A stretch of 64,000 nucleotides of DNA, taken from assembly GCF_000758625.1 (NCBI RefSeq), contig NZ_CP009283.1:447501-511500 (forward strand), written 5' to 3'. Source of the DNA: Paenibacillus sp. FSL R7-0273 (GTDB lineage Bacteria > Bacillota > Bacilli > Paenibacillales > Paenibacillaceae). Position numbers and translations under genes: made by a program. Below are positions 18,795-27,223 of this stretch, piece by piece. The notes under the pieces are model-generated. The model saw nothing but the letters and a program-made list of their open reading frames with translations, had not been told where the DNA came from and ran no database searches. The stretch's first letter is position 1, and each line of letters opens with the position of its first letter.

Positions 18795-19310
18795 TTACAG
18801 CACTGCCGGCTGCCAGTGCACAACCTCGCTGCCGGCCAGACTGGCCGGTATATCGATAATCCGCTGGTTGCTGCTGCCCCGGTAAGGAAGCGTGGTGTCC
18901 TTGAGCTCCTCGACGAACCGGCCGTCAATTACCACCTGGCATAAAGCCAGCAGGTTCCATTCCGGCGAGCCCGGAGCGGCGGTCAGCTCTTCGTACGTGT
19001 AGCCGGTATAAATCCAGACCGGGAAGTCCGGCAGCTCGGCACGGAGCTCACGGAGGAAGCCGCAGGCTTCATCCGCCGAGAAAAAAGGATCGCCGCCAGC
19101 CAGCGTCAGTCCATCCAGCAGCGGATTGGCTGCCATCTCGGCGATAATCTCGCGCTGGCGCTCCAGCGTGAACGGCTCGCCGAAATTGAAGTTCCAGGTC
19201 TTCGGATTGAAGCAGCCGGGGCAGCGGTGGCGGCAGCCGCTCAAGAAAATAACCGCCCGCATGCCCTCTCCTTCATTTATAGACTCCGGATAGTAGCCGC
19301 AGATATTCAT
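18795..19310 (-). CDS. nrdG: Anaerobic ribonucleotide reductase activating protein
   Basis: NrdG is a radical-SAM enzyme that uses a 4Fe-4S cluster and S-adenosylmethionine to make the glycyl radical on NrdD. The 171-aa product carries the cluster motif CRHRCPGC near residue 30 (CxxxCxxC) and LAGGDPFF for SAM binding. It opens with MNICGYYPESI. The start overlaps the nrdD stop by 4 bp, so translation is coupled. Control is through the nrdD leader. Confidence 0.95.
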   Translation of the reverse strand: MNICGYYPESINEGEGMRAVIFLSGCRHRCPGCFNPKTWNFNFGEPFTLERQREIIAEMAANPLLDGLTLAGGDPFFSADEACGFLRELRAELPDFPVWIYTGYTYEELTAAPGSPEWNLLALCQVVIDGRFVEELKDTTLPYRGSSNQRIIDIPASLAGSEVVHWQPAVL

Positions 19311-21292
19311 AGATGCTTGATGCGGTCTCTCACTTCAGCCTGCTTGGCAGCATTGAAGCGGGTCTGGTAGTCGCCGGTCAGATATCCGGTTACCCGGCGC
19401 AGCCGGCGGATATGCACGTCATGCTCATGAGCGTCACAGGAAGGGCAGTTCGTGCCGATAACCCCTTCATAGCCGCAGCCGGAGCAGCGGTCAATCGGGT
19501 GGTTGATGCTGAAATAGCTGATCTGCTGCTCCAGCGCGTACTTAATGATTTTTACAAAAGCCGCCGGGTTGCTCCGCGCGTTCCCGTTCAGCTCCACGTA
19601 GGAGATTGCGCCGGCGTTGCAGTATTCATGGAACGGGGCCTCCAGACTGATCTTCTGGGCTGCGCCAAGCTCATGATATACAGGGATGTGGAACGAGTTC
19701 GTATAATATTCACGGTCCGTTACGCCCGGGATCGAGCCCAGCACCTTGCGGTCCACCTTGGTGAACTTGCCGGACAGGCCTTCAGCCGGTGTAGCGAACA
19801 GAGTAATGTTCAGATCCAGCTCTTCGCTCTTACGGTCGCAGTATTCACGCATGTGGCGGACGATGGCCAGCGCTTTGGCGTGAACCTCCATGTCCTCGCC
19901 GTGGTGCTTGCCGTACATTGCCTTCATGCATTCTGCCATCCCGATGAAGCCGAGGGAGAGGCTGCCGTGCTTGAGCAGATCGCCTACGATATCCTCGGGA
20001 GCGAGCGCCTCGCCGCCTTCCCATACGCCCTCACGCATCATAAAGTCAGAGGCCTTGGCCTTCTGGGCTGCCTGGATACGGAAACGGTGCAGCAGGCCTT
20101 CCAGCGCAATATCCATATAGTGGTTAAGGTCATCATAAAAGCCTTCTTCATCAGCCGCCAGCCGGCGTCCTGTAATAGTGCCGTGGGCAAGCCCGAGGCG
20201 GACCAGGTTCAGTGTGTTAAAGGACAGGTTGCCCTTGCCGGAGCAGTGATTGCGTCCAAAACGGTCACCGAGCACCCGCGTGCGGCAGCCCATTGTTGCG
20301 AATTCCGTATCCGGATCAGCCGGATCATAGTACTGCAGATTGAGCGGCGCATCCAGGTTGGCAAAGTTCGGATACAGTCTGCGCGCCGAGCATTCAGCCG
20401 CCTTCAGGAACAGCTCATAGTTCGGGTCGCCCTGCTGCTGGTTGACACCCTGCTTGCATTTGAAAATCTGAATCGGGAACACCGGCGTCTCACCGCTGCC
20501 AAGGCCGTTCATCGTTGCGGTCAGCAGGGAGCTGATAACCAGCTGTCCTTCCGGAGTTGTGCAGGTACCATAGTTAATGCTTGTAAAAGGAATCTGTCCG
20601 CCCGAACGGCTGGACATCGTATTCAGGTTGTGAATCATGCTCTCTGCTGCCTGCAGGGTTTCGCTCTCTGTTTCTTTCTGGGCGAAACGGAAGGAGCGCG
20701 GATACTGCTCAGCCAGATCACTGCGGCTCATAGTGATTTCGCCGGTAATTTCACCGGCTTCACCCTCCTCGAAGTAGCTGAGTCCTTTGCGGAACAGCTT
20801 GGCGAAGGATTTGGTCACATAAGGGGCGAGGTCAAAATCAAGCTTGTTGGCCGAAACGCCGCCATACTGGGCATTCTGCTGGGACTGGAAAATAATCGCC
20901 ACCAGCGACATTGCCGTCATAATCGAGTTCGGCGGGCGGACACTGCCGTTACCGGTATTGAAGCCTTCGCGGAGCAGCTTTTCGAAGGGAATGAAGATAC
21001 AGTTGGTTGTTCCGATAGCGTATTGGTCCAGATCGTGCACATATACCACATTATCGAGCGTTGCCTGTACGAGCTGCGGCGGCATGGTGAAATTGCGGGC
21101 ATACCATTTGGAATACTCACTGCCGAATTTACTCATTTTACCGGAAAAGCTTTCTCCGTTCAGGTTGGCGTTCTCACGCAGCAGATCCAGATCGGCGCTG
21201 TCAATAATATCCCGGCCTAAATGTATTAATTCATTCAGAAGAACCTCCTGTGCAGCTTGTCCGCTATTGTGCCGTTTCTCCAGCAGCGTCAT
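19307..21292 (-). CDS. nrdD: Anaerobic (class III) ribonucleoside-triphosphate reductase
   Basis: The enzyme reduces NTPs to dNTPs without oxygen, using a glycyl radical installed by NrdG. The C terminus has the zinc site CSGCGYEGVIGTNCPSC and the glycyl-radical loop RRVTGYLTGDYQTRFN. Internal landmarks are SRSGGQIPFTSINYGT and MGCRTRVLGD. The frame is open to a TTG at 21328, but the ATG at 21292 with GAGGAGAG 7 nt upstream is a better start and gives 661 aa. I see no N-terminal ATP-cone, which E. coli NrdD (712 aa) has, so activity may not be shut off by dATP at that site (inference). A cobalamin riboswitch, NrdR-like boxes and DnaA-like boxes lie upstream. Confidence 0.95.
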   Translation of the reverse strand: MTLLEKRHNSGQAAQEVLLNELIHLGRDIIDSADLDLLRENANLNGESFSGKMSKFGSEYSKWYARNFTMPPQLVQATLDNVVYVHDLDQYAIGTTNCIFIPFEKLLREGFNTGNGSVRPPNSIMTAMSLVAIIFQSQQNAQYGGVSANKLDFDLAPYVTKSFAKLFRKGLSYFEEGEAGEITGEITMSRSDLAEQYPRSFRFAQKETESETLQAAESMIHNLNTMSSRSGGQIPFTSINYGTCTTPEGQLVISSLLTATMNGLGSGETPVFPIQIFKCKQGVNQQQGDPNYELFLKAAECSARRLYPNFANLDAPLNLQYYDPADPDTEFATMGCRTRVLGDRFGRNHCSGKGNLSFNTLNLVRLGLAHGTITGRRLAADEEGFYDDLNHYMDIALEGLLHRFRIQAAQKAKASDFMMREGVWEGGEALAPEDIVGDLLKHGSLSLGFIGMAECMKAMYGKHHGEDMEVHAKALAIVRHMREYCDRKSEELDLNITLFATPAEGLSGKFTKVDRKVLGSIPGVTDREYYTNSFHIPVYHELGAAQKISLEAPFHEYCNAGAISYVELNGNARSNPAAFVKIIKYALEQQISYFSINHPIDRCSGCGYEGVIGTNCPSCDAHEHDVHIRRLRRVTGYLTGDYQTRFNAAKQAEVRDRIKHL

Positions 21293-21367
21293 ATGTAACT
21301 CTCTCCTCTCGGTATGGTTGTCCGTCAATCTATTTAATCCATAATATGTTGTCTGTCTGCGCCCAGT

Positions 21368-21403
21368 AAAAAGGCACCTCCCGCCTTAGAGGCGGAAAAT
21401 GCC
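21368..21403 (-). terminator. Attenuator terminator in nrdDG leader
   Basis: Minus-strand hairpin GGCATTTTCCGCC/GGCGGGAGGTGCC followed by five T lies about 75 nt before the nrdD start. It is the likely expression platform of the upstream cobalamin riboswitch. A second strong stem GATACCTGA/TCAGGTATC lies at about 21499-21537. Confidence 0.75.
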
Positions 21404-21627
21404 CGGATGCGTACGAAATATCCGTATAGGCGGATATTTGCCAGTGGTCTGGGTGTGAAGAAAAGGGCGTTACGCCTCTCGTCTTATGCAGAGCCGATAC
21501 CTGAAGGCAATAGGGACTATCGTCCTCAGGTATCGGCAGCCTGATGCCCCTGTTATCCGGGAAGGCTGATTCTGCTGCTGCAGGCCGCATTCGGACACCT
21601 CTCCTGTTCCTCGCAGGGGTATATAAC

Positions 21628-21837
21628 GGTGCCCGGAAACAGGCAGGTCTCCTGGCTCCCGGTTCATCCGGCGGCTCCTTCCCGGGGGCTTGTCCGCCCT
21701 CCAGTGGTCTATGCCGTGGATGTGCCTGACAGGGAGCATTCTCCCGTCCGGCATTCCGGTTACAGTGGCGGGACCGCTGCGGATTTGCACCGCGCTTCCC
21801 TATTAAGCTTCTACTCTCTTAACAAGAGTAAAGCACC
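21628..21837 (-). promoter_or_regulatory. Cobalamin riboswitch aptamer
   Basis: Read on the minus strand, the element has closing stem GGTGC/GCACC (21837-21833 with 21632-21628), the B12 box GCGGTGCAAATCCGC (21793-21779), the conserved CCCGCCACTG (ending at 21763) and the terminal GAGCCAGGAGACCTGCC (21658-21642). All the conserved blocks of the class are in order. In other bacteria B12 elements repress B12-independent ribonucleotide reductases; the position here before nrdDG fits that. Confidence 0.93.
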
Positions 21838-21842
21838 TGCTT

Positions 21843-21889
21843 CCACTATATTTGGTTGATGTTATTAAAAATACCCCAATATATTGTGT
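21843..21889. promoter_or_regulatory. Pair of NrdR-box candidates upstream of nrdDG
   Basis: Compared with ACACWATATATWGTGT, box 21874-21889 (CCCCAATATATTGTGT) matches 14 of 16 and box 21843-21858 (CCACTATATTTGGTTG) matches 11 of 16. Their starts are 31 bp apart, three helical turns, as is typical for NrdR. A possible promoter TTTACA-17-TATTTT overlaps the stronger box. Confidence 0.78.
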
Positions 21890-21937
21890 TTGTAAACCAT
21901 TTTTTGCAAAGCCGCGCGGGGAGCGGCTTCAGCCTGC

Positions 21938-21979
21938 TTACTCACAGCTGATCCACAACTAGTCCACAGGTAATCCACA
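21938..21979 (+). promoter_or_regulatory. Four DnaA-box-like 9-mers at 11-bp spacing
   Basis: Relative to TTATCCACA, the 9-mers TTACTCACA (21938), TGATCCACA (21949), TAGTCCACA (21960) and TAATCCACA (21971) differ at 2, 1, 2 and 1 positions. All lie on the same strand and exactly 11 bp apart, between nrdDG and the gene at 22212. Confidence 0.55.
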
Positions 21980-22043
21980 GCTTAAGCCGGAAATAAGGCA
22001 GACAGGATTCATAAATTGTCCGAAAAGCCGCCACAAAGAATCC

Positions 22044-22074
22044 ATAAATCTAGTGATTCTGACACTAGATTTAT
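22044..22074. promoter_or_regulatory. Perfect inverted repeat ahead of thiamine-binding-type gene
   Basis: ATAAATCTAGTG and CACTAGATTTAT form 12-bp arms around a 7-nt centre. It could be an operator or a leader hairpin; no T-run follows, so it is not a standard terminator. Confidence 0.5.
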
Positions 22075-22211
22075 AGGAGGGAGCTTATAGCCGTTATAGG
22101 GCTTATATAGAAGGAAAATGATGAATTTTTTGTGGCGAAAATTTGTGGGGGAGCAGTGAAGTTGCTACAATGAAGTTGGTTAAAGGAATTTATGTCAGGA
22201 GGAATCGAACG

Positions 22212-22520
22212 ATGGCAATCGGCGAAGTTACAGTCATTCCAATCGGTACAGGCAGCACCAGTCTCAGCAGCTATGTGGCCGATATGCAGCGTGTGCTGCA
22301 GACAGTGGAGGGGATCACCTTTGAGCTGACCTCCATGGGGACGATTATCGAGGGCCCGGTATCCAGGATTTTGGCCGCTGTAGAGGCGCTGCATGAGTCT
22401 CCGTTCAATGCCGGGGCACAGCGCGTGTCCACCTCACTTAAGATCGACGACCGCCGTGACAAGCCATCCACGAGCCGCAGCAAGCTGCAATCGGTAGTCA
22501 ACAAGCTGCAGGAAGAATAG
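22212..22520 (+). CDS. MTH1187-family thiamine-binding-type protein
   Basis: The 102-aa protein fits the small MTH1187/YkoF-like ferredoxin-fold family (AIGEVTVIPIGTGSTSLS at the start, FELTSMGTIIEGP in the middle). Family members bind thiamine or its precursor and usually form dimers. The frame is open from 22143, but AGGAGG lies just upstream of the ATG at 22212, which matches the family length. No thiamine gene or TPP riboswitch is adjacent, so the role is inferred only from the family. Confidence 0.85.
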   Translation: MAIGEVTVIPIGTGSTSLSSYVADMQRVLQTVEGITFELTSMGTIIEGPVSRILAAVEALHESPFNAGAQRVSTSLKIDDRRDKPSTSRSKLQSVVNKLQEE

Positions 22521-22545
22521 AGCCCCGGGACAGTATAAAAGGGTA

Positions 22546-22574
22546 TTGGCGATTTTCACCAAAAGTTGTATAAT
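22546..22574 (+). promoter_or_regulatory. Promoter of tRNA-Thr
   Basis: TTGGCG, 17-bp spacer, TATAAT; ends 33 bp before the tRNA. Confidence 0.75.
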
Positions 22575-22607
22575 GTTTTTGTTTATGACGGGTATCCCAA
22601 GCTTCAG

Positions 22608-22679
22608 GCTGGTGTAGCTCAGGGGTAGAGCAACGCACTCGTAATGCGTAGGCCGGGGGTTCAATTCCCTTCACCAGCA
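22608..22679 (+). tRNA. tRNA-Thr (anticodon CGT)
   Basis: The 72-nt cloverleaf has acceptor GCTGGTG/CACCAGC, D-stem GCTC/GAGC, anticodon stem ACGCA/TGCGT with loop CTCGTAA and a T-arm with GTTCAAT. Discriminator is A and CCA is not encoded. Anticodon CGT reads ACG, threonine. Confidence 0.95.
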
Positions 22680-22699
22680 TGTTTACAAAGTCGATAGTG

Positions 22700-22735
22700 G
22701 CGCGGTTTCCGGGGTTCCGGGGGCCGCGCTTTTTA
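22700..22735 (+). terminator. tRNA-Thr terminator
   Basis: GCGCGG/CCGCGC stem followed by TTTTT, 20 bp after the tRNA. Confidence 0.8.
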
Positions 22736-22787
22736 TTCCAGTAAAGGGTGTGCCGAAGCCTTAACCTTCAAGCCCTTGCCCGCCGCG

Positions 22788-23789
22788 CTATTCTCCGCCA
22801 AGAAAACGATGAATTCGTGCTGCCAGCTTTTGGCCGGTGTTGGCTTCCGTAAGCGTGAGATCCCAGAGTACCGCATTGGTTCGGGAGTCGGCGGCATCGT
22901 TGAAAACGGCAATCGTGAGCTCCTGCTTGCCTTCAAGCGGCACTCTGAAGGATTCCGGCTGATTTCCGCCCGTGCCGATATTGATATCTATGGAGTAAAT
23001 CACTTCTCCGTCGGCGCTAATAATGACGCGGCTGCTGCCGCTGCCCATCGCATTTATCGCGTCGTCAGGGACGGCAATATTACCGGAAAATTCTTTATAC
23101 TGTCCATCTAGGTGCAGTGAGAACTCGTGATTTCTCGGATTATCGCGGCTGTATAGATTGAACGCCGGTTCGATCCGCTCCTGCCCTGCAGTGAAACCGT
23201 TGAAGCGTGCTTCCCACCGCACTTCGCCATGCTCAAGGGGGAGCTGGTCCAGCGCCTTAATCTCACCGTGGCCATGATCCAGATAATAATTGATACCACT
23301 CACGGCGGAGTAGACGATCGACGTCAAAACCACTCCGGAGAACAGGAGCTTGAGTAAACCTTTTTGCGTTGTACGATCGCGGCGGATCAGCCGCTGGGCG
23401 CTATAGCCTACAATCGCACCCAGCGTATTAATGACGATATCATTGATATCAAAAGAGCCCAAATGGGTCACCATCTGGATCAGCTCAACCCCGGTAATGG
23501 CTGCTAAAAAGATCAAGAGGAACGGCAGGAACCGGCAGCGGATCAGCAGCGGAATCACTAGCCCGAATGGTACGAATGCCAGATAGTTACCGAGGTTGAA
23601 GACCCAAAGGCTCAAATATCCACCGCCCGGAAACCGCAGCGGAATCCCGTCAAATACCAATTGATACCGCAAGCCCGTCTCTGGCAGAGTCGATGAGCGG
23701 TTAAAGCCAACGAATAAGAAAAATAGAGTAAGAGCTGTGTATAGCCCAAACCCGATCCAGGCGACAGTTCTCATTTTTCCTTGAAACAT
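22788..23789 (-). CDS. VanZ-like membrane protein with extracytoplasmic C-terminal domain
   Basis: The N-terminal half (about residues 1-160) has four to five hydrophobic segments and VanZ-like features: FNLGNYLAFVPFGLVIPLL, then GVELIQMVTHLGSFDINDIVINTLGA. A further helix near residue 165 is followed by a roughly 160-residue domain that looks like a carbohydrate-binding-like beta fold facing outside. VanZ itself gives low-level teicoplanin resistance; most homologues are uncharacterised. The gene is 54 bp after a TetR regulator on the same strand and probably shares its transcript. AAGGAGAG precedes the ATG. Confidence 0.8.
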   Translation of the reverse strand: MFQGKMRTVAWIGFGLYTALTLFFLFVGFNRSSTLPETGLRYQLVFDGIPLRFPGGGYLSLWVFNLGNYLAFVPFGLVIPLLIRCRFLPFLLIFLAAITGVELIQMVTHLGSFDINDIVINTLGAIVGYSAQRLIRRDRTTQKGLLKLLFSGVVLTSIVYSAVSGINYYLDHGHGEIKALDQLPLEHGEVRWEARFNGFTAGQERIEPAFNLYSRDNPRNHEFSLHLDGQYKEFSGNIAVPDDAINAMGSGSSRVIISADGEVIYSIDINIGTGGNQPESFRVPLEGKQELTIAVFNDAADSRTNAVLWDLTLTEANTGQKLAARIHRFLGGE

Positions 23790-23843
23790 GATGCACGATC
23801 TCTCCTTATAACTCCATTTAGTGTCCTTGCAGGGACCATGTAT

Positions 23844-24449
23844 TTACACAGAAATTGTAACATGCGCGGATCCCAGCCTCGAAATCTGTGAGAATAAAAC
23901 CGTCATCTCTGCTGGAGATAAATCGAAATCCCGTTGAATCCAGAATTGCATCGTCCCCACATAGGCTGAAGCAAGATAGGCAAATAAGTACTGTTGCTTT
24001 ACAGGGATATCTGCGGACTTAACCTGTTGATGATTTACGCGATAGGCATTAATAAACTGTTGATTGATCAGCTCGGTCATTTGAAGGGGGAGATTGGTGT
24101 CGCCTCCGAAGCCGAGGAATATTTTAAAATAATGCCTTTGCTCAAGGACATACTCGAATGGGCGTACATAGCCTGAGGGCGGGTCGATAAAAGGTTCCTT
24201 GCTTTCACGGGTGTGGCCAAGCTTCTTTATAATGCTGCCGAATTGCTCCAGCACCTCATTTTTATACTGCTCATAAAAATCATGAATGTCCTGATAGTGC
24301 AGATAAAAGGTCCCTCTGTTTAATCCGGCTGTTTCCGTCAGTTCTTTAACAGTGATGGTTTCAAGTGGCTTTTCTGACGCCAGATCAAGCAAAACCTTTC
24401 GTAAAAGAGTCCGGGTCCTTAGAATCCGGCGGTCTGTTTTTTCGTTCAC
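23844..24449 (-). CDS. TetR/AcrR-family regulator
   Basis: The 201-aa protein has an N-terminal helix-turn-helix (about residues 8-55) with ITVKELTETAGLNRGTFYLHYQDIHDFYEQY, the classic TetR pattern. The C-terminal part resembles the YxaF/DhaS-like ligand domain. It is divergent from a DHA2 efflux gene (24617), and a perfect palindrome at 24524-24542 lies between them, so it most likely represses that exporter and itself. Confidence 0.92.
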   Translation of the reverse strand: MNEKTDRRILRTRTLLRKVLLDLASEKPLETITVKELTETAGLNRGTFYLHYQDIHDFYEQYKNEVLEQFGSIIKKLGHTRESKEPFIDPPSGYVRPFEYVLEQRHYFKIFLGFGGDTNLPLQMTELINQQFINAYRVNHQQVKSADIPVKQQYLFAYLASAYVGTMQFWIQRDFDLSPAEMTVLFSQISRLGSAHVTISV

Positions 24450-24523
24450 TGCGATATCCTCTCCTACATAAAATAGTAGCTTTACTAATCATTCTGCCGC
24501 TTGCCGTTGATTAATGAACATAG

Positions 24524-24542
24524 CGATGATCTGTGATCATCG
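24524..24542. promoter_or_regulatory. TetR operator candidate
   Basis: CGATGATC-TGT-GATCATCG is a perfect 8-bp inverted repeat in the divergent promoter region of the TetR gene and the exporter. Confidence 0.7.
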
Positions 24543-24616
24543 ATTGTTTGGTTGTTCTGATTATAATCAGCAGGTAAAAGATAATCAACACGATGTTTAG
24601 TAAAAGGAGAGCTGAT

Positions 24617-26044
24617 ATGAATAGTCAGTACAATCAAAACAAGCTGTCTCAACGGAGGCCGTTCCTGCTTACGCTTATGGCTATTATTCCCGGAATGATG
24701 ATGGTGATGATAGACAGCACTGCCATGAATGTAGCCATCCCCAGCCTGGCTAAGGATTTTGGGGTTTCCTTTGATGCCTTGCAATGGGTAATTACGGGTT
24801 ATATGTTAGCCATGTCGGTTACTATTCCGCTGGCTGGCTGGTTCTCGGACAGGTTCGGTTCAGCAAAAGCTTATATCATAACCATTATCTTGTTTGTTGT
24901 CGGATCCTTGCTATGTGCGCTGGCCCAGAATTCCTTGCAGTTAACGGTCTGCCGGATCCTTCAAGGGCTTGGTGGGGGAATGGTTCAGCCGATAGGAATG
25001 GCTATGATATTCCGCCTTGCACCGGAGAATAAGAAAGGGCAGGTCATGGGGATGCTGGGTGTCCCGATGCTGCTGGCACCGGCCTCCGGACCGGTTCTAT
25101 CCGGCTGGCTGTTAGAATCAACAGGCTGGCAGTGGATTTTTCTCATCAATCTTCCTTTAGGAGCACTTACTGTTTATTTAGGGATACGTTATTTGCTAAA
25201 GGCGAATGCACTACGGCCGGCCCAACCCGCTTATGATAAGCAAGCGTTAGATATAGCCGGCTTTTTTCTGGCTCCTGTAGCCTTTGTTTTACTCGCTTTA
25301 AGCATGAATGTGGATGGCTCCCAATGGTTTCTTTGGTTATTGAGGGCAGTGAGTGTCCTATTGCTGATCTGGCTGTGGTTTCATGAGACAAGGCATCCGC
25401 AGCCCATTCTGGCTCTGAAGGCATTCAGAGAAGTTAGCTTTCGGAGAGGGATGCTTGTAAGCTGGATTCAATATGCAGCTCTAAACGGATCTCTGGTATT
25501 TATCCCGCAGTACCTTCAGCATTTTAAAGGATATAGCCCGTTTCAGGCAGGTCTGGTCATGAGTATGCTGGCTATCACGTCTGGGCTGCTTATGCCGGTT
25601 GGCGGGAGGCTTTTTGATAAGGTGGGTATACGCCCGCTTGCCGGCTTGGGTTTAGGGACGATATCCCTGGCGTTATTACTGCTTTCACAGTTAGGCCAGA
25701 ACGTAGGAGGAGGGCTGATTGGGGGAATGGTGGGGCTGCTCGGAATTGGAATGGGGCTATGTATGATGTCTCTGAATACCTATATCCTGCAATCCGCTCC
25801 TTCGGAGCTAATCAGCCGTGTTACACCCCTGACCTCAGCAAGCTCCAACCTGGTAATCCCTATTGCTATTGCTGGTCTGAGCAACTTCCTGGCACTCCGG
25901 GCGAACGCGCAGATAACGGTGGCAGGCGGTAGTGCAGCATTGGCAGAAATGAGAGGATACTCTGATACTTTCTTGTTAGCCGCTTGCATTGCTTTGGCAG
26001 GAGCATTGTTCAGTCTGCTGCTGGGGTCAAAACGTCATTCGTAG
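24617..26044 (+). CDS. DHA2-family MFS multidrug exporter (EmrB/QacA type)
   Basis: The 475-aa membrane protein has about fourteen helices. It shows MIDSTAMNVAIPSLAKDF in helix 1 (DHA2 motif D1 type), GWFSDRFGSAKAY (motif A) and GVPMLLAPASGPVLSGWLLES (motif C of antiporters). The frame is open from 24593, but AAAGGAGAG at 24602-24610 points to the ATG at 24617. It is divergent from a TetR regulator with a shared palindrome, the usual arrangement for an inducible drug pump. Substrates are unknown. Confidence 0.92.
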   Translation: MNSQYNQNKLSQRRPFLLTLMAIIPGMMMVMIDSTAMNVAIPSLAKDFGVSFDALQWVITGYMLAMSVTIPLAGWFSDRFGSAKAYIITIILFVVGSLLCALAQNSLQLTVCRILQGLGGGMVQPIGMAMIFRLAPENKKGQVMGMLGVPMLLAPASGPVLSGWLLESTGWQWIFLINLPLGALTVYLGIRYLLKANALRPAQPAYDKQALDIAGFFLAPVAFVLLALSMNVDGSQWFLWLLRAVSVLLLIWLWFHETRHPQPILALKAFREVSFRRGMLVSWIQYAALNGSLVFIPQYLQHFKGYSPFQAGLVMSMLAITSGLLMPVGGRLFDKVGIRPLAGLGLGTISLALLLLSQLGQNVGGGLIGGMVGLLGIGMGLCMMSLNTYILQSAPSELISRVTPLTSASSNLVIPIAIAGLSNFLALRANAQITVAGGSAALAEMRGYSDTFLLAACIALAGALFSLLLGSKRHS

Positions 26045-26154
26045 TATCCAGTAAAATTTTTCAGTCGGTACCCAATGATGATCATTGTATAGTTGCAGTT
26101 GTACAAAGGGCATCCAAGCTAGGAGGTGCGGTGCCAACGGGCATTAGCTTATAC

Positions 26155-26211
26155 AAAAAAAACCGCCGGGAACCCCCGGCGGCATTAAAAGGGGCGGTAA
26201 CGCCCCTTTTT
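26155..26211. terminator. Double terminator between DHA2 gene and nrdF
   Basis: Hairpin CCGCCGGG/CCCGGCGG (26163-26182) has an A-run on its left, serving nrdF on the minus strand. Hairpin AAAAGGGGCG/CGCCCCTTTT (26187-26210) serves the plus strand and could work both ways. Confidence 0.85.
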
Positions 26212-26226
26212 GCTATGCTTAAAAAT

Positions 26227-27186
26227 TTAGAAACTAAAGTCCTCGTCACGCAGCGGCTCCACGTTCAGCGCGCGGACATAGCCGTTGCCTTTTTTGGAGA
26301 AAAAGTCATGCTGCTTGGTGTGGGTGCTGATCCCGTTCTGGACGATCGGGTTGATCTCTTCCTCGCCAAAAAGCGGGTCGTGACCCAGGTTCATCATCGC
26401 CTTGTTGGCATTGTAGCGCAGGAAGGTCTTCACTTCCTCTACAAGTCCGATTGGCGCGTAGATCTGCTCGGTATATTGCTCCTCGTTCGCATGCAGCAGG
26501 CGCAGCAGCCCAACGAGTGTCTGGTAGACGTCACGCTGGTCGTCCTCGGACAGGTCCTCAAAAATCTCCTGGGCCAGCACGCCGACATAAACGCCGTGGA
26601 TGCTCTCGTCGCGCAGGATCAGGTCGATGATTTCGCCGCTGCAGGTCATTTTGCCCTGGCCGGCCAGGTAGAGCGGGTAGAAGAATCCGCTGTAGAACAG
26701 GTAGCTCTCCAGCAGGACGGAAGCCGCCATCGCCAGATAGAGATCCTTAGGTGTTTCAATTTTTTTGTAATACTCGGAAATGGTCTGGGCTTTGAACTGC
26801 AGGAACGTGTTGTCCTCCACCCAGCGGAAGATGCCGTCGATCTCCTCAGTCGAAGCCAGCGTCGTAAAGATACTGCTGTAGGACTTCGCATGAATCTGCT
26901 CCATCATCCCCATGAAGCCGAGCACCGCCTTGCGCTGCAAGCCGTCTACATGCTCCATGATCTGCGGCATCCCTACGCCGCCTTGAATGGTGTCGAGCAG
27001 GGTGAGCCCGCCCAGCACCTTCATATAAGAGTCCTTTTCGGTGTCGCTCAGCGTCAGCCAGGACATTTTGTCATCGGATAATGGAATTTCGTCGTCGGTC
27101 CAGAACTGCATAATATTCTGGTTCCAGAACATCAGCGAGAAGTCGTCGTCGGGACGGTTCCAGTTCACGGCTTGAATTGCGCTCAT
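26227..27186 (-). CDS. nrdF: Class Ib ribonucleotide reductase beta subunit
   Basis: The 319-aa protein carries the dimetal site and tyrosyl radical that start reduction of ribonucleoside diphosphates. Ligand motifs include MMEQIHAKSYSSIF (Glu and His) and LRDESIHGVYVG (Glu and His), with MLESYLF-like ASVLLESYLFYSG between. The C-terminal tail ends EDFSF, the part that docks on the alpha subunit. With NrdI encoded two genes upstream it is assigned to class Ib, normally a manganese enzyme. It follows nrdE by 37 bp in the nrdIEF operon and has its own terminator. Confidence 0.95.
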   Translation of the reverse strand: MSAIQAVNWNRPDDDFSLMFWNQNIMQFWTDDEIPLSDDKMSWLTLSDTEKDSYMKVLGGLTLLDTIQGGVGMPQIMEHVDGLQRKAVLGFMGMMEQIHAKSYSSIFTTLASTEEIDGIFRWVEDNTFLQFKAQTISEYYKKIETPKDLYLAMAASVLLESYLFYSGFFYPLYLAGQGKMTCSGEIIDLILRDESIHGVYVGVLAQEIFEDLSEDDQRDVYQTLVGLLRLLHANEEQYTEQIYAPIGLVEEVKTFLRYNANKAMMNLGHDPLFGEEEINPIVQNGISTHTKQHDFFSKKGNGYVRALNVEPLRDEDFSF

Positions 27187-27223
27187 AATGGTCTAATCTC
27201 CCTTTCTGTAGCCGTACGGCCCT

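Noticed and set aside
19313..21220. Long open frame antisense to nrdD (635 codons)
   Set aside because: It mirrors the strongly coding nrdD frame, has no ribosome-binding site and shows no recognisable domain.
22122..22163. Thirteen-codon ORF in the leader of the thiamine-binding-type gene
   Set aside because: Weak binding site and no sign of an attenuator; too short to support.
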